From the NCBI GenBank assembly GCA_002340355.1, contig DDLX01000043.1, positions 186,001-250,000 on the forward strand: a DNA stretch of 64,000 nt. The letters run 5' to 3'. This stretch comes from Cytophagales bacterium UBA2561 (GTDB lineage Bacteria; Bacteroidota; Bacteroidia; Cytophagales; Thermoflexibacteraceae). Position 1 is the stretch's first letter, and every line of letters starts with the position of its first letter. Of the stretch, positions 27,165-36,900 are shown in pieces. The translations under genes were made by a program, and so were the position numbers. The notes under the pieces were generated by a model, which saw only the letters and a program-made list of their open reading frames with translations, made no database searches and had not been told where the DNA came from.

Positions 27165-27387
27165 CAGATAAATTCTAATATCCTCTAACCTTTTGTAAGA
27201 TTCAATTCAAAATAGGAAATTTAAAATATTGACAACCAGCATTTTTAATTACTAATTTGTGTATTGTATTTTATATAAAAAATGTTAAATACAAAATACT
27301 TCCTCAAAATTTTTGGTTGGATGCTTCGTAAATGTGTCATTTTTGTCAGATATTTTTTCTAAAAATTTTAGTAGGTTTGAAAATTCT

Positions 27388-27395
27388 TACATTTG
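27388..27395 (+). promoter_or_regulatory. Candidate -7 element for the 135-residue gene
   Basis: TACATTTG matches TAnnTTTG and lies 35 bases before the ATG at 27430. The -33 region lacks a clear TTG. Confidence 0.4.
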
Positions 27396-27429
27396 CAAAA
27401 ATATTTTTTTCATTTAAATAATTGCTTTT

Positions 27430-27837
27430 ATGCAAAGTGTGCCTGTTTATTTCTTCAGAGGAGTTACTAAAAATTACGGTGTACTAAACCTGACAGGCGA
27501 AGGTCTTCAATTTGAATATCAATCTGATTTTCTGGAACTTAGACTCTTCCGATCAAGTGTTAGACGGATGTTGATCACTTTTGAGCAACTGGCAGAGATT
27601 AAGGTGGAAACAGAAGATATTTTTTGGTATATATTGACCCTCCGATTTCATAGTCTTACTCCAAATGGAGTTCGAAAACTTAAAATCCGAGAAGATGCCA
27701 CAGTACATTTTAACCTGAGTAAGAAGTACTTAAAGACTGCTAGGCATTTTGTACAGGGAGCTAATGAGGTCTTACAGGCAAAGGCTCAAAAGCGTATTAG
27801 AGATATGCAAATTTATTACCCTACCGAATTACCCTAA
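27430..27837 (+). CDS. Unknown small protein, beta-rich N-terminus
   Basis: I do not recognise this 135-residue protein. The first 95 residues read as alternating beta strands ('VPVYFFRGVTKNYGVLNLTG', 'YILTLRFHSL'), reminiscent of a PH/GRAM-like barrel. A basic amphipathic helix forms the C-terminus ('ARHFVQGANEVLQAKAQKR'). There is no signal peptide or membrane helix, so it is probably cytosolic. It has its own candidate promoter and is convergent with the GHL10 gene 17 bases away. Codon use matches its neighbours. Confidence 0.7.
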   Translation: MQSVPVYFFRGVTKNYGVLNLTGEGLQFEYQSDFLELRLFRSSVRRMLITFEQLAEIKVETEDIFWYILTLRFHSLTPNGVRKLKIREDATVHFNLSKKYLKTARHFVQGANEVLQAKAQKRIRDMQIYYPTELP

Positions 27838-27854
27838 ATAAAATAATACACTTT

Positions 27855-29483
27855 TTAAATTTTGTTGTATTTCAAGTAAATTTTGAAGAAAATTTTCAAA
27901 AAATCAGTTAAACTTCCCATAGATGACATAGGTTGATAAGAAGCCGTAGGAGCTGAAATTTGAGTTTGTATCTTAACTGAATAAGACGGTAAACTTTCAT
28001 TATGTAATCGATCAATTGCAGTGATGAAATAAGCATACTCAGCTTCATTTTTTGCTGATTTATCCAGAAATATGTTATTTTTTTGACGATGAATTCTCAA
28101 AATATTTTGAGGATTTGAAAGATCTATTTTTTCTCCTTTGGGAATACGGTAAATGACGTAATAACTTGCCGTTTCATGGTCAGAGGCAATTTTAGGCTTT
28201 TCCCAAACTAATAAAACACCTGACTTCGTATTAAAAACTTCCAAATTTTGAGGTGGATTTGGTGGGATTTTATCTTTCCAAGGCATAGATGGTACAAGGG
28301 CGGGATATTTATAAAGTTTCAAACGTAAAGAGTCTTGAAAATGACCATAATTACGAGTAATGGATTTTGAGCTAAAAAAGACACTTCCTTTGATATTCCT
28401 GAACTGACGATTAAATTGGATTTGTTGAGGAAGTTGTGAAGTGTTGTGCCAACTCTTATCTGTATTATGGTTGATTTTATAGGCAGCTTGTCCAATATAT
28501 AAATGTTTATCAAATGAATTTTTGAACCACCACTTGGCTAAAGGTTTATAAGGTACTAACTTATGGTCGAAACTAAAATAAATCTGAGGAACAACATAAT
28601 CAATCCATCCTCTTGATAACCAAAGTCTTATATCGGCATATAAATTATCATAAGCCGTATAAACGCCGTTTGTTGGTGAACCAGAAGGATCATTTTTTTT
28701 ATTGCGCCAAACTCCTGGAGGGCTAATACCAAATTTAAGGTAAGGCTTCATTTTTTTGATTTCTTTTGCAACTATTTCAATCATCAAACTAATATTCCGC
28801 CTTCGCCATTTGGCTTTATCTTGAATTCCATAATTGTATTTTCCGAAGGTTGCTTGGTCATTAAAATCCCAACCTTTGATGGGATATGGATAAAAGTAAT
28901 CATCAAAATGAATCCCATCAATATCGTATTTTTCTACTAGTTCTGAAACAATGGCTTTGATATGTTGTCGAACCTCTGGAATCCCAGGATTTAGGTATTT
29001 ATTTTTTCCATATTGAACACACCACTGAGGATATTTTTTGGAAATATGATAATCACAATTATTTGATGACGAGATAGATACACGATAAGGATTAAGCCAC
29101 GCATGAAATTCCATTCCGCGTTGATGAGCCTCTTCTATCATAAATTTGAGAGGATCGTAGTAAGGCTCAGGACTTTTTCCTTGTTCTCCTGTTAACCATT
29201 CTGACCAAGGAGCTAACTTACTGGAATACAAAGCATCTGATGCTGTTCGTACTTGTACAAATATGGCATTAATTCCATTTTTTTGATGATTATCCAAAAT
29301 CCAACGGAAATATTTTCGTTGGCGTTCGGGACTTTGATCTTTGGAAGTAGGCCAATCAATATTTAAGACTGTAGCAATCCAAACTCCCCGCATTTCTCGT
29401 TTAGGGTAGTGCGTTTGGGCATTTAAAAAACTTTGAAAAGTACAAAAATAGAATAAGGTGTAAATTAAGTAACGTATTGGCAT
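27855..29483 (-). CDS. Exported family 10-like glycosyl hydrolase (GHL10/DUF187)
   Basis: The start at 29483 gives a signal peptide ('MPIRYLIYTLFYFCTFQSFL', cut near 'NAQ'). The TIM-barrel domain begins with the family hallmark 'REMRGVWIATVLNIDWPTS' and contains 'GMEFHAWLNPYRV' and 'YDIDGIHFDDYFYPYP', with likely catalytic acidic residues. A fibronectin-III-like domain follows ('PPNPPQNLEVFNTKSGVLLV'). Characterised relatives act on cell-wall or surface glycans after peptide removal; the substrate here is unproven. The length of 542 residues is normal. Confidence 0.88.
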   Translation of the reverse strand: MPIRYLIYTLFYFCTFQSFLNAQTHYPKREMRGVWIATVLNIDWPTSKDQSPERQRKYFRWILDNHQKNGINAIFVQVRTASDALYSSKLAPWSEWLTGEQGKSPEPYYDPLKFMIEEAHQRGMEFHAWLNPYRVSISSSNNCDYHISKKYPQWCVQYGKNKYLNPGIPEVRQHIKAIVSELVEKYDIDGIHFDDYFYPYPIKGWDFNDQATFGKYNYGIQDKAKWRRRNISLMIEIVAKEIKKMKPYLKFGISPPGVWRNKKNDPSGSPTNGVYTAYDNLYADIRLWLSRGWIDYVVPQIYFSFDHKLVPYKPLAKWWFKNSFDKHLYIGQAAYKINHNTDKSWHNTSQLPQQIQFNRQFRNIKGSVFFSSKSITRNYGHFQDSLRLKLYKYPALVPSMPWKDKIPPNPPQNLEVFNTKSGVLLVWEKPKIASDHETASYYVIYRIPKGEKIDLSNPQNILRIHRQKNNIFLDKSAKNEAEYAYFITAIDRLHNESLPSYSVKIQTQISAPTASYQPMSSMGSLTDFLKIFFKIYLKYNKI

Positions 29484-29575
29484 TGTAATCGGCGAAAAGT
29501 TCATAATAAACTTCCCCAAAGTTTTGAGGAAGCAGGATTTTATCATAAATATTTTGCCACAATTTCGGGATTTTT

Positions 29576-30196
29576 TTAGAATTCATAGTTTCCGAGTGGA
29601 AAAGTCCAAGCTAAATTTAACGATAAAACACCATTTCGAAGTGCTAAATCATTAGGTAAACGAGGCGTAATATTTGACAATCCAAGATTATAACGTACAT
29701 CAAAATTAAGCCAATTATCCCCTTTAAGACGATAATGTCCCCCACCTCCTAAAAGCAAGCCAACATCCGAATTACTATAACTTCCTGAAACATCTGCTCG
29801 CGCTACTTTGGCACTCATCAAATATCCCAGATACCCTCCTAAGATGAGTTTTGGACGAAAGGTTGCCTCAGGATTTCCTAAAAAATAATTGACATAGATT
29901 GGAATTTCTAAATAATTTAAATTTATATTAATATCTGATTCTGAGTTTTTTGAGCCTTTACCCGAATAGTTGATTTCTGCTGTTATTCCAAAATCAGATG
30001 AGATACTATAAGTCAGTAAGGCACCAAAATTTGTTCGGAGGTTTATTGAATTATCGTCTGTATTTTTGCCACTCACATTAGCTAAATTGCTTCCTAATCG
30101 TAACCCGATTGAGGTATTTTGAGCAGAGGTTTCTAGTATTGGAGACAACACTAAAAAACTAAAAATAGCTAAAATTCTTACATTTATCTGATTCAT
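29576..30196 (-). CDS. Outer-membrane beta-barrel protein, PorT-like
   Basis: A 206-residue protein from the ATG at 30196, with a signal peptide ending 'ILETSAQN' near residue 27. The rest is an eight-stranded-type barrel with alternating strands ('SIGLRLGSNLANVSG', 'FGITAEINYSGKGS', 'PIYVNYFLGNP') and an aromatic C-terminal residue (F in 'NYEF') typical of Bam substrates. Such barrels are abundant in Bacteroidota; no specific partner is visible here. Confidence 0.82.
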   Translation of the reverse strand: MNQINVRILAIFSFLVLSPILETSAQNTSIGLRLGSNLANVSGKNTDDNSINLRTNFGALLTYSISSDFGITAEINYSGKGSKNSESDININLNYLEIPIYVNYFLGNPEATFRPKLILGGYLGYLMSAKVARADVSGSYSNSDVGLLLGGGGHYRLKGDNWLNFDVRYNLGLSNITPRLPNDLALRNGVLSLNLAWTFPLGNYEF

Positions 30197-30269
30197 TGTT
30201 TGATGAACTTTAAAGAGATTGATGAATAATTTTAAAATCAAAATAGGAATGAATATCTAATATGTTCTT

Positions 30270-31244
30270 TTAAATTAAATCCTTCCAAGTGCCTTTGAGC
30301 CAGTTGTATTTAAGTGTACTGGATAATGCCTTAAACCAGTATGAGTTTAGTTCTACGGCAAAAGAAGGTTGCATATAACAATTAATTACACAACCTTCAC
30401 ATTCGTCATAACGTCCTTCCTGTTGAATTAATTGTTGAATTTCTTGGGATTTCCAAAGGTCATAAAGTTGATTATGAATTGCAAATTTTTCGATTTCGAG
30501 ATGATAGCAAGGTAAAATCAGTTCATTTTCAGGAGAAATAACGATAGAACTACTTGCCGCCCGACAAACAGGATTTTGAGTAGAATTTCCACCATTTTCC
30601 CGTAAAATCAAAAAAGCATCATTGAGATAAATATTTTTTTGCTTTGCCCATTTTCTTAATGTATTTAAATTATTGCTAGTCAATTTATTAGCTTTAATTT
30701 CATGATAATCAAAAATAGGATTTAGAATTAGAATCAACTGATTAGGAAGGCAGATATTTTTCCAAACGTCTTCAATTTCATGAATATTTTCGGAATGTAC
30801 CGTGAATAAAATATCAGGACGTTCTCCTAATCTTTTAGCAACTTCAATAGATTTTAAGACGAAATCAAAACAATTTACACCTCTCGACTGATTATGTGTT
30901 TCGGGATTAGACGAATCCAATGAAAAATGTAACATAGAAACTTTACCTTTCAATTTGTCAGCATATTTTGGATAAAGCAAAGCATTAGTCGTAATTGTCG
31001 TAATAAATCCTTGATAACGAGCTAATTCTAGAAATTTATCTAATTGCCGATGTAAAAGTGGTTCACCTCCTGTAAAATCAATCACTTTGACCCCTAGACG
31101 TTTTAAATCTTGAAGGTTTTTCTTCAAATTTTCAAGTGTTACATATGGCGAAGGACGTTCCCAAATATCACAAAATGAACAACTTGCATTACATCGATAA
31201 GTTAAGTAATAGTGGCATAAAACAGGGTTTCGAATAAGGCGCAT
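30270..31244 (-). CDS. Radical SAM protein with C-terminal cysteine cluster
   Basis: A 324-residue radical SAM enzyme. The 4Fe-4S/SAM motif C18-x3-C22-x2-C25 lies in 'CNASCSFCD', followed by the SAM-binding 'DFTGGEPLLHRQL'. A C-terminal cysteine set ('CRAASSS', 'CYHLE', 'CEGCVINCYMQP') resembles a SPASM/Twitch auxiliary cluster domain. The reaction is unknown; members modify peptides or small molecules. A short upstream region on the same strand contains a terminator and small reading frames, so expression may be attenuated. Confidence 0.85.
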   Translation of the reverse strand: MRLIRNPVLCHYYLTYRCNASCSFCDIWERPSPYVTLENLKKNLQDLKRLGVKVIDFTGGEPLLHRQLDKFLELARYQGFITTITTNALLYPKYADKLKGKVSMLHFSLDSSNPETHNQSRGVNCFDFVLKSIEVAKRLGERPDILFTVHSENIHEIEDVWKNICLPNQLILILNPIFDYHEIKANKLTSNNLNTLRKWAKQKNIYLNDAFLILRENGGNSTQNPVCRAASSSIVISPENELILPCYHLEIEKFAIHNQLYDLWKSQEIQQLIQQEGRYDECEGCVINCYMQPSFAVELNSYWFKALSSTLKYNWLKGTWKDLI

Positions 31245-31340
31245 TTTGGAAAATTATCAAATCAGGAAATTATAAGATGTCCTGAGAGATACTTGAGGAA
31301 TGGAAGTTTTGTTTTGGAAGTTCAAGAAACTTTTGGGATA

Positions 31341-31374
31341 AAAAATAAAAAAAGCAACCGACTGCGCCGACTGC
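31341..31374 (-). terminator. Intrinsic terminator in the leader of the radical SAM gene
   Basis: On the minus strand the 8-bp stem GCAGTCGG / TCGGTTGC (loop CGCAG, positions 31374 to 31354) uses G-U wobbles that would be A-C mismatches on the other strand. It is followed by seven U, one A and five U. It lies 97 bases before the radical SAM start codon, so it either attenuates that gene or ends a separate short RNA. Confidence 0.7.
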
Positions 31375-31464
31375 CTTTTTAACTCAAACAAACAACTAAT
31401 CAACCAATCAAAAACCTATATCTTTTTATATTCTCTAACTAATTTTCTAATCTGTTTTTCTTGT

Positions 31465-31521
31465 CTAATTTCTTTGTTGATTGCGTTCGGGGATACATTC
31501 GCCAAACTCGTGCCAAAACAT
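31465..31521 (-). CDS. Possible leader peptide of 18 residues
   Basis: An ATG at 31521 opens 'MFWHEFGECIPERNQQRN' before a stop. A second frame, overlapping out of register, encodes 'ANVSPNAINKEIRQEKQI' and continues to a stop at 31416-31418 (29 codons from a TTG). Either could be a translated leader before the terminator at 31341. The evidence is position and clean reading only, so translation is unproven. Confidence 0.3.
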   Translation of the reverse strand: MFWHEFGECIPERNQQRN

Positions 31522-31603
31522 AAAAAGCGACTAAAAAAAATTGTGTTTTTTTTGTTCTAACCTATCTAAACTTATACTATTTAAAATATGATAATATTTT
31601 AAT

Positions 31604-31620
31604 AATCTGATTATCAGATT
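31604..31620. promoter_or_regulatory. 17-base operator-like palindrome
   Basis: AATCTGA-TTA-TCAGATT is a perfect 7-bp dyad with a 3-base centre, a size suited to a dimeric helix-turn-helix regulator. It lies between the divergent radical SAM and maturation protease genes. No cognate regulator can be named. Confidence 0.4.
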
Positions 31621-31815
31621 TATAAGATATGAAATTTTTTATAAATAATAGCTTTAAGAAATATAAAAACTAGAAAATATAAATGCAATATATGAGGTAG
31701 GAACATTGCATCTATTTGAAATTCATGAGTAGATGAGTTGGAACTCTAATTTATTAAAGGATTTTTGTACATTTAACTCGTAGTTTATTAATTCACATTT
31801 AAATCATACAATTGA

Positions 31816-32298
31816 ATGACAGATCAAACCACTTCCAAAATTCTAATTATGGGAATAGGAAATTATTTGATGGGAGACGAAGGCGTAGGAGTCCATGTAG
31901 CTCGATATTTTGAAAACCAAAAACTACCTGATTATGTGGATGTTTTGGATGGTGGAACAGGCGGTTTTCATTTGATGGAATATTTTGAAACCTATCCAAC
32001 TGTCATTTTGATTGATGCTACTTTAGACAATCGACCTGCGGGAACTATTCGCTTAATTAAGCCTCGATTTTCTTCAGATTTTCCCCGTGCTATGAGTACA
32101 CATGATATTGGCTTAAAGGATATGGTTGAAAGCTTGATTATTTTGGATAAACTTCCAGAAATTCATCTCTTTGCTGTTTCGATTGCTGAAATTCAAGCAC
32201 AATCAATTGAGCTTTCTTCTGCAATACAAAATGTTGTCCCTGAAATTGTTACAAATATTGAAACCTTGATTCAAGAACTTTCAGAAGTTTCGAAATAA
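31816..32298 (+). CDS. Hydrogenase maturation protease (HycI/HybD family)
   Basis: A 160-residue peptidase of family M52, which clips the C-terminal tail of the large subunit of a nickel-iron hydrogenase after nickel insertion. The nickel-sensing ligands fit E22 ('GDEGVGVHV'), D67 ('LIDATLDN') and H96 ('STHDIGL'), and the N-terminal 'ILIMGIGNYLMGDEG' is typical. No hydrogenase or hyp gene lies in this window, so its substrate must be encoded elsewhere. It ends 13 bases from the convergent murQ. Confidence 0.88.
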   Translation: MTDQTTSKILIMGIGNYLMGDEGVGVHVARYFENQKLPDYVDVLDGGTGGFHLMEYFETYPTVILIDATLDNRPAGTIRLIKPRFSSDFPRAMSTHDIGLKDMVESLIILDKLPEIHLFAVSIAEIQAQSIELSSAIQNVVPEIVTNIETLIQELSEVSK

Positions 32299-32311
32299 GG
32301 TATTATTCCGA

Positions 32312-33118
32312 TTATAAACTTTCTATCGCTTTTCGGACATTTCCATATTTTTGAAGTAATTTTTCTGCAATGGGTTGGGAAATATCAGCTTCTTCCATCA
32401 ACATCTGAATCCCTCTATCTACTAATTTATGGTTGCTGAGTTGCATATCCACCATCTTATTTCCTTTGATTCGCCCAAGTTGAATCATTACAGCAGTTGA
32501 AATCATATTCAAGACAAGTTTTTGAGCAGTACCCGCTTTCATGCGTGTACTTCCCGTAACGAATTCAGCACCAACAATTACTTCAACTGGAAATTTGGCT
32601 TCTTGAGCTATTTTACTATCTGGGTTACAGGTAATTGAACCTGTTAAAAGCCCATTTTTCCGAGCTTCTTGAAGCCCTCCAATGACATAAGGTGTTCGAC
32701 CTGAAGCCGCAATTCCAATGACTGTATCTTTAGACGTAGGATCATATTCTAAAATATCTTTCCATGCCTGATTTTCATCGTCTTCAGCAAATTCAACAGC
32801 CTTCCGAATAGCAGAATCACCTCCTGCAATTAATCCAATTACTAAATCATACGGGACTCCATAAGTTGGTGGACATTCCGAAGCATCTACAATGCCTAAA
32901 CGTCCACTTGTTCCCGCTCCGATATAAAATAATCGTCCTCCGATTTGCATCCGTTTGACTATTTCCTGAACTAATTTTTCAATTTGAGGTAAGGCTCTAC
33001 CTACGGCTTGCGGAACGGTGCTATCTTCTCGGTTAATGTTGGTCAATAACTCATTCACAGACATTTTTTCGAGAGCTTCGTACTTTGATGCTGATTCGGT
33101 AATATTTTTTGTAGTCAT
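32312..33118 (-). CDS. murQ: N-acetylmuramic acid 6-phosphate etherase
   Basis: Removes lactate from MurNAc-6-phosphate to give GlcNAc-6-phosphate in cell-wall recycling. The 268-residue SIS-fold protein has 'YIGAGTSGRLGIVDASECPP', 'GIAASGRTPYVIGGL' and the family block 'VTGSTRMKAGTAQKLVLN'. It is slightly shorter than the common ~300 residues at the C-terminus but otherwise complete. It follows gmhA by 25 bases in the same direction, pairing two sugar-phosphate SIS enzymes in one unit. Confidence 0.95.
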   Translation of the reverse strand: MTTKNITESASKYEALEKMSVNELLTNINREDSTVPQAVGRALPQIEKLVQEIVKRMQIGGRLFYIGAGTSGRLGIVDASECPPTYGVPYDLVIGLIAGGDSAIRKAVEFAEDDENQAWKDILEYDPTSKDTVIGIAASGRTPYVIGGLQEARKNGLLTGSITCNPDSKIAQEAKFPVEVIVGAEFVTGSTRMKAGTAQKLVLNMISTAVMIQLGRIKGNKMVDMQLSNHKLVDRGIQMLMEEADISQPIAEKLLQKYGNVRKAIESL

Positions 33119-33143
33119 ATTTATTTTTTTTTAATCAAAAATC

Positions 33144-33734
33144 CTAACTGTTTTCTTCGGAATATCCCAATTGTTTCTCAATCAATAAAATGAAAATATG
33201 AATGATTTTGATGTGAATTTCTTGGATGCGGTCGGCATAACCAAAGTGAGGAACAATAATTTCGACATCACTTTTATCTTTGAGTTTTCCGCCATCTTTA
33301 CCTAATAAAAGTAAAGTTTTCATTCCCTTTTTTTGGGCAACTTTTACGGCTCGAATGATATTTTTAGAGTTGCCACTAGTGCTGATACCTACCAAAATGT
33401 CATTTTTCTGCCCGACTCCTTCCACAAAGCGGGAAAAAACATACTCAAAACCATAATCATTTGAAACACAAGACAAGTGCGAGGGATCAGAAATAGCGAT
33501 TGCAGGCAAAGCAGGACGATTATTACGATAACGACCTGTCAATTCTTCAGCAAAGTGCATTGCATCACAATGTGAACCACCATTTCCACAGGTTAGCACT
33601 TTATTTCCATTTTGGAAGGCATTGACCAATAGTTTTACTCCTGCTTCAATTTGCTGGGTAAAATTTTGATTTTCAAGGCATTGATTAAGCAAATCACGAG
33701 CTTCCGTGAGTTCATTTTCAATATAATTACGCAT
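33144..33734 (-). CDS. gmhA: Sedoheptulose-7-phosphate isomerase (GmhA-type SIS protein)
   Basis: Makes D-glycero-D-manno-heptose 7-phosphate for lipopolysaccharide core heptose. The 196 residues match GmhA length and carry 'CGNGGSHCDAMHFAEELTGR', 'VGISTSGNSKNIIRAVK' and the C-terminal His-Glu helix 'RIQEIHIKIIHIF'. Other SIS isomerases (DiaA) are similar, but the GRY and ISDPSHLSCVSND stretches favour GmhA. A TATATTTG -7 match lies 28 bases upstream. Confidence 0.88.
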   Translation of the reverse strand: MRNYIENELTEARDLLNQCLENQNFTQQIEAGVKLLVNAFQNGNKVLTCGNGGSHCDAMHFAEELTGRYRNNRPALPAIAISDPSHLSCVSNDYGFEYVFSRFVEGVGQKNDILVGISTSGNSKNIIRAVKVAQKKGMKTLLLLGKDGGKLKDKSDVEIIVPHFGYADRIQEIHIKIIHIFILLIEKQLGYSEENS

Positions 33735-33761
33735 TATTTTAGATATAATAATTACACATCA

Positions 33762-33769
33762 CAAATATA
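33762..33769 (-). promoter_or_regulatory. Candidate -7 element for gmhA-murQ
   Basis: It reads TATATTTG on the minus strand, giving a short leader of about 25 bases before the gmhA ATG. The -33 TTG is not evident. Confidence 0.4.
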
Positions 33770-33889
33770 TTAAATCAGTTACATGGTTGAGTTTTTTGAG
33801 GAATAAATGAAAAGACACAAAAAACATTAAGCCTAAGACTTTATGATACGAGTCTAAATAGATTTTATAAGTTTACCAAAACTTCCTTG

Positions 33890-33897
33890 TAACTTTG
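33890..33897 (+). promoter_or_regulatory. Candidate -7 element for the multi-TIR gene
   Basis: TAACTTTG matches TAnnTTTG. The transcript would start near 33902, leaving about 57 bases before the ATG at 33960. This supports that start over the in-frame TTG at 33915. Confidence 0.45.
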
Positions 33898-33959
33898 AGA
33901 TTTTACTTCGTATTTTGCAAGGTCTTGAATATCTATCACTTTTTTTATCTTTTGTGGAA

Positions 33960-36900
33960 ATGCAACATTTGACAGATATCTTTATTACTGGCACTGATTA
34001 CGAAAGTCAGGCATTTTCGGAGAATCTCCAAGAACAATTGACTCAAAAAGGACTTAAAGTCCATCATGTTGACGATAAAAAAATAACTCCTCAAAAATCA
34101 GAGTTAGAAATTATCCACTCTAATTGTGTTCTATTTATCGTCTCTTCCCAGTCGCTTCAATCAAAGCAAATAAGAAAACAATTAGAGATAGCTCTCCAAA
34201 TGGAGAAGAAAGTGATTCCTATTCTGCATGCTAAAATAGATAAAGATGCGCTGAATCAAGCGTTTCCAGAATTTCAGAAAATTGCACCTATTCAGCTCCA
34301 GACCGAAACAGAAATTAACCAATTCATTCAGGATTTTATAAAAAATCAAGAAATGCTAAAGGTTCATACGTCTGTATTAATAAAGGCATTAGAATGGGAA
34401 AAATCAGGACAAAAATCCACTCTCTTATTATCTAAGAGAGACCGAAAAAGTTATTTCGAAAAAATTAGCCAAACCTCTGAAACGGAAAATCCTGTTATTC
34501 GATTCACTAATTTACAAAAATTGTATCTTCTTGAATCTCGAAAAGCCAACTACAAAGGAAAAGGTGGAAAATTAGATGAAATTAAAGATATTTTTATCTC
34601 TTACGGGCGAAAAGAAAGTTTAGAATTTTGTTGGAAACTTTTTATGCGCCTGACGGATGCAGGATACAATGTTTGGTTTGATCAAAATGATATTCCTCTG
34701 GGAGTTGATTTTCAGAGCCAAATTGATAACGGCATTGAAAAAGCACGCAACTTTATTTTTGTTATTGCACCTCATGCACTCAAGTCGGTGTATTGTCTCA
34801 AGGAAGTAAAATTAGCCGTTAAACGACAAAAACGGATTATTCCCATCCTGCATATTGAACCCACCGATAATGAAACTTGGGACAAAATGCACCCAACTAT
34901 AGGGAGATTGAATTGGATTTATTTACGTGAAAAACAGGATGATAATATACCTCTTTCACAATGGAAATCTTTGGATGATTTTGATACAGGTTTTACAGGG
35001 CTTGATAAATTACTAAAATCTCATACCGAATATGTTGATTTACATACTCAGATTTTAGATAAGGCTCTCAAGTGGGAAAAAAAACAAAAATCGAATGATT
35101 TATTACTCAGAGGACAAGATCTTAAGGATGCACGAGATTGGTTAGAAACCGACTTTTTGGTATCACAACCGCCCTGTTTTCCTTCGGGATTACACTCCGA
35201 ATTTGTCTGCGAAGGTATCAAAGAAGCAGACGATATGATTACAGATGTTTTCATGTGTTATGACGAAAAACATCGTCCGCAGATGTTCCGAATTCGAGAG
35301 GCATTGATGCAACATGGTATTACGACTTGGGTTGACCAACGAGACATCACAAAAGGAACACAATTCGAAGATGCAATTCAACAAGGATTAGAACGAACGG
35401 ATAATTTATTATATTTAATTACGCCTGAATCTCAGAAGTCCATCTATTGTCAGCAAGAAATTGACATTTCTTTAAAGTTAAATAAACGGATTGTTCCACT
35501 CCTTATCGAAGAAGTGCCTGATGATGAAATTCGGGAAGAAATTCGATACTTCCAATATGTTGATTTTACGGACAATGTTGATAAACTTGCCGAAGAATTA
35601 TCTAAAAATGAAAAGTCTGATTTTGACAAAGATATAGATGCCATTATTGCCCAACTTCGTCAAAATAAAGAGTATCACCGCACCCATACACGGCTCTTAA
35701 ATCAGGCATTAGATTGGCAAAAAGCAGGTGAAAAGAAAGAATTCTTATTGAATGAACACCAAATTCAGCACGCCCGAAGCTGGTTATTTGAAGGAAAAGA
35801 ACGAAAGCATTATTTGCCTTTAAATATTCATAATCAGTTTATCACTCGAAGTTTGTCTTTTATTGAAGGAACATATTCGAGTTTATTAAGACAGATTGAG
35901 GAAAAAGTTGAGGAGTGGCAACAAGCCCAATTTCCAGACGATTTATTATTATCTCTTCGAGAATGTAATCGGGCAGAATTTTTGAAACACCAAGCCGAAA
36001 AAAATTCTTCGGCACGGCTTTCAGATATGGCGCAAGATTTCTTATTTACCAGTCGCCGAAGAAATCCAAAACCCAAATACAAGGATGTTTTTATTTCCTA
36101 CGGACGAGGCGAAAGTAAGGCTTTTGCAACTAAACTTCATGACCGTCTGCGTTCGGAAGGTTTGGAGGTTTGGTTTGACCAAAATGATATTCCGTTAGGA
36201 GTTGATTTTCAAGACCAAATTGACGATGGGATTGAAAAAGCCGATAATTTTATTTTTATTATTGCTCCACATTCCATTAAATCTATTTTTTGTTTAAAAG
36301 AAGTCGAGCTTGCCCTCAAACGAAATAAACGAATTATTCCCATTTTGCATATCGAACCAACCGACAAGGAAACTTGGGATAAAATGCACCCCACAATTGG
36401 GAAGCTCAATTGGATTTATATGCGGGAGAAATTTGATGGCAATATTCCTCAAGAAGATTTCAAGTTATTAGACGATTTTGAAATAGGAGCAAAAGGGTTA
36501 ATTACTTTAATTCAGTCGCATCAAGCTTATGTCCGAAATCACACCCAGTTTTTGGATAGTTCTTTGAAATGGGAACGAAGTGGACATTTAGCAGAAAATT
36601 TACTACCTCCTGAGCAAACCCAAAACGCGATTTCATGGCTGGGTACAGAGTTTGAAAGTGGACAACAAGCCCCTTGTTTTCCTTCGGATTTACATTATCG
36701 GTTTTTGCTGGAATCTCGAAAAGCAACTTATAAAGGTAAAGGTGGAAAATTAGACGAAGGAAAAGATATTTTCATTTCTTACGGGCGAAAAGAAAGTTTG
36801 GAGTTTTGTTGGAAATTGTTCATGCGTTTGACCGATGAAGGGTTTAATGTGTGGTTTGACCAAGTAGATATTCCGTTAGGGGTTGATTTTCAAGATCAAA

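Larger units (their letters stand above)
27099..27429. other. 331-base divergent intergenic region
   Basis: Very AT-rich, with no reading frame of note. It holds one -7 match for each divergent gene (27157-27164 minus, 27388-27395 plus) and a weak inverted repeat (TTGTATTT at 27264, AAATACAA at 27287). Nothing else was recognised. Confidence 0.6.
31245..31815. other. 571-base intergenic region with attenuator-like leader
   Basis: It contains a minus-strand intrinsic terminator (31341-31374), short reading frames upstream of it on the same strand (31465-31521 and an overlapping frame ending at 31416), a 17-base palindrome (31604-31620) and an inverted repeat near the plus-strand gene (31683-31711). 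No longer coding frame was seen. Confidence 0.65.

Noticed and set aside
33915..33959. Longer start (TTG at 33915) for the multi-TIR gene
   Set aside because: It would add 15 residues with no TIR features and lies almost on the predicted transcription start; the ATG at 33960 begins directly before the first TIR strand.
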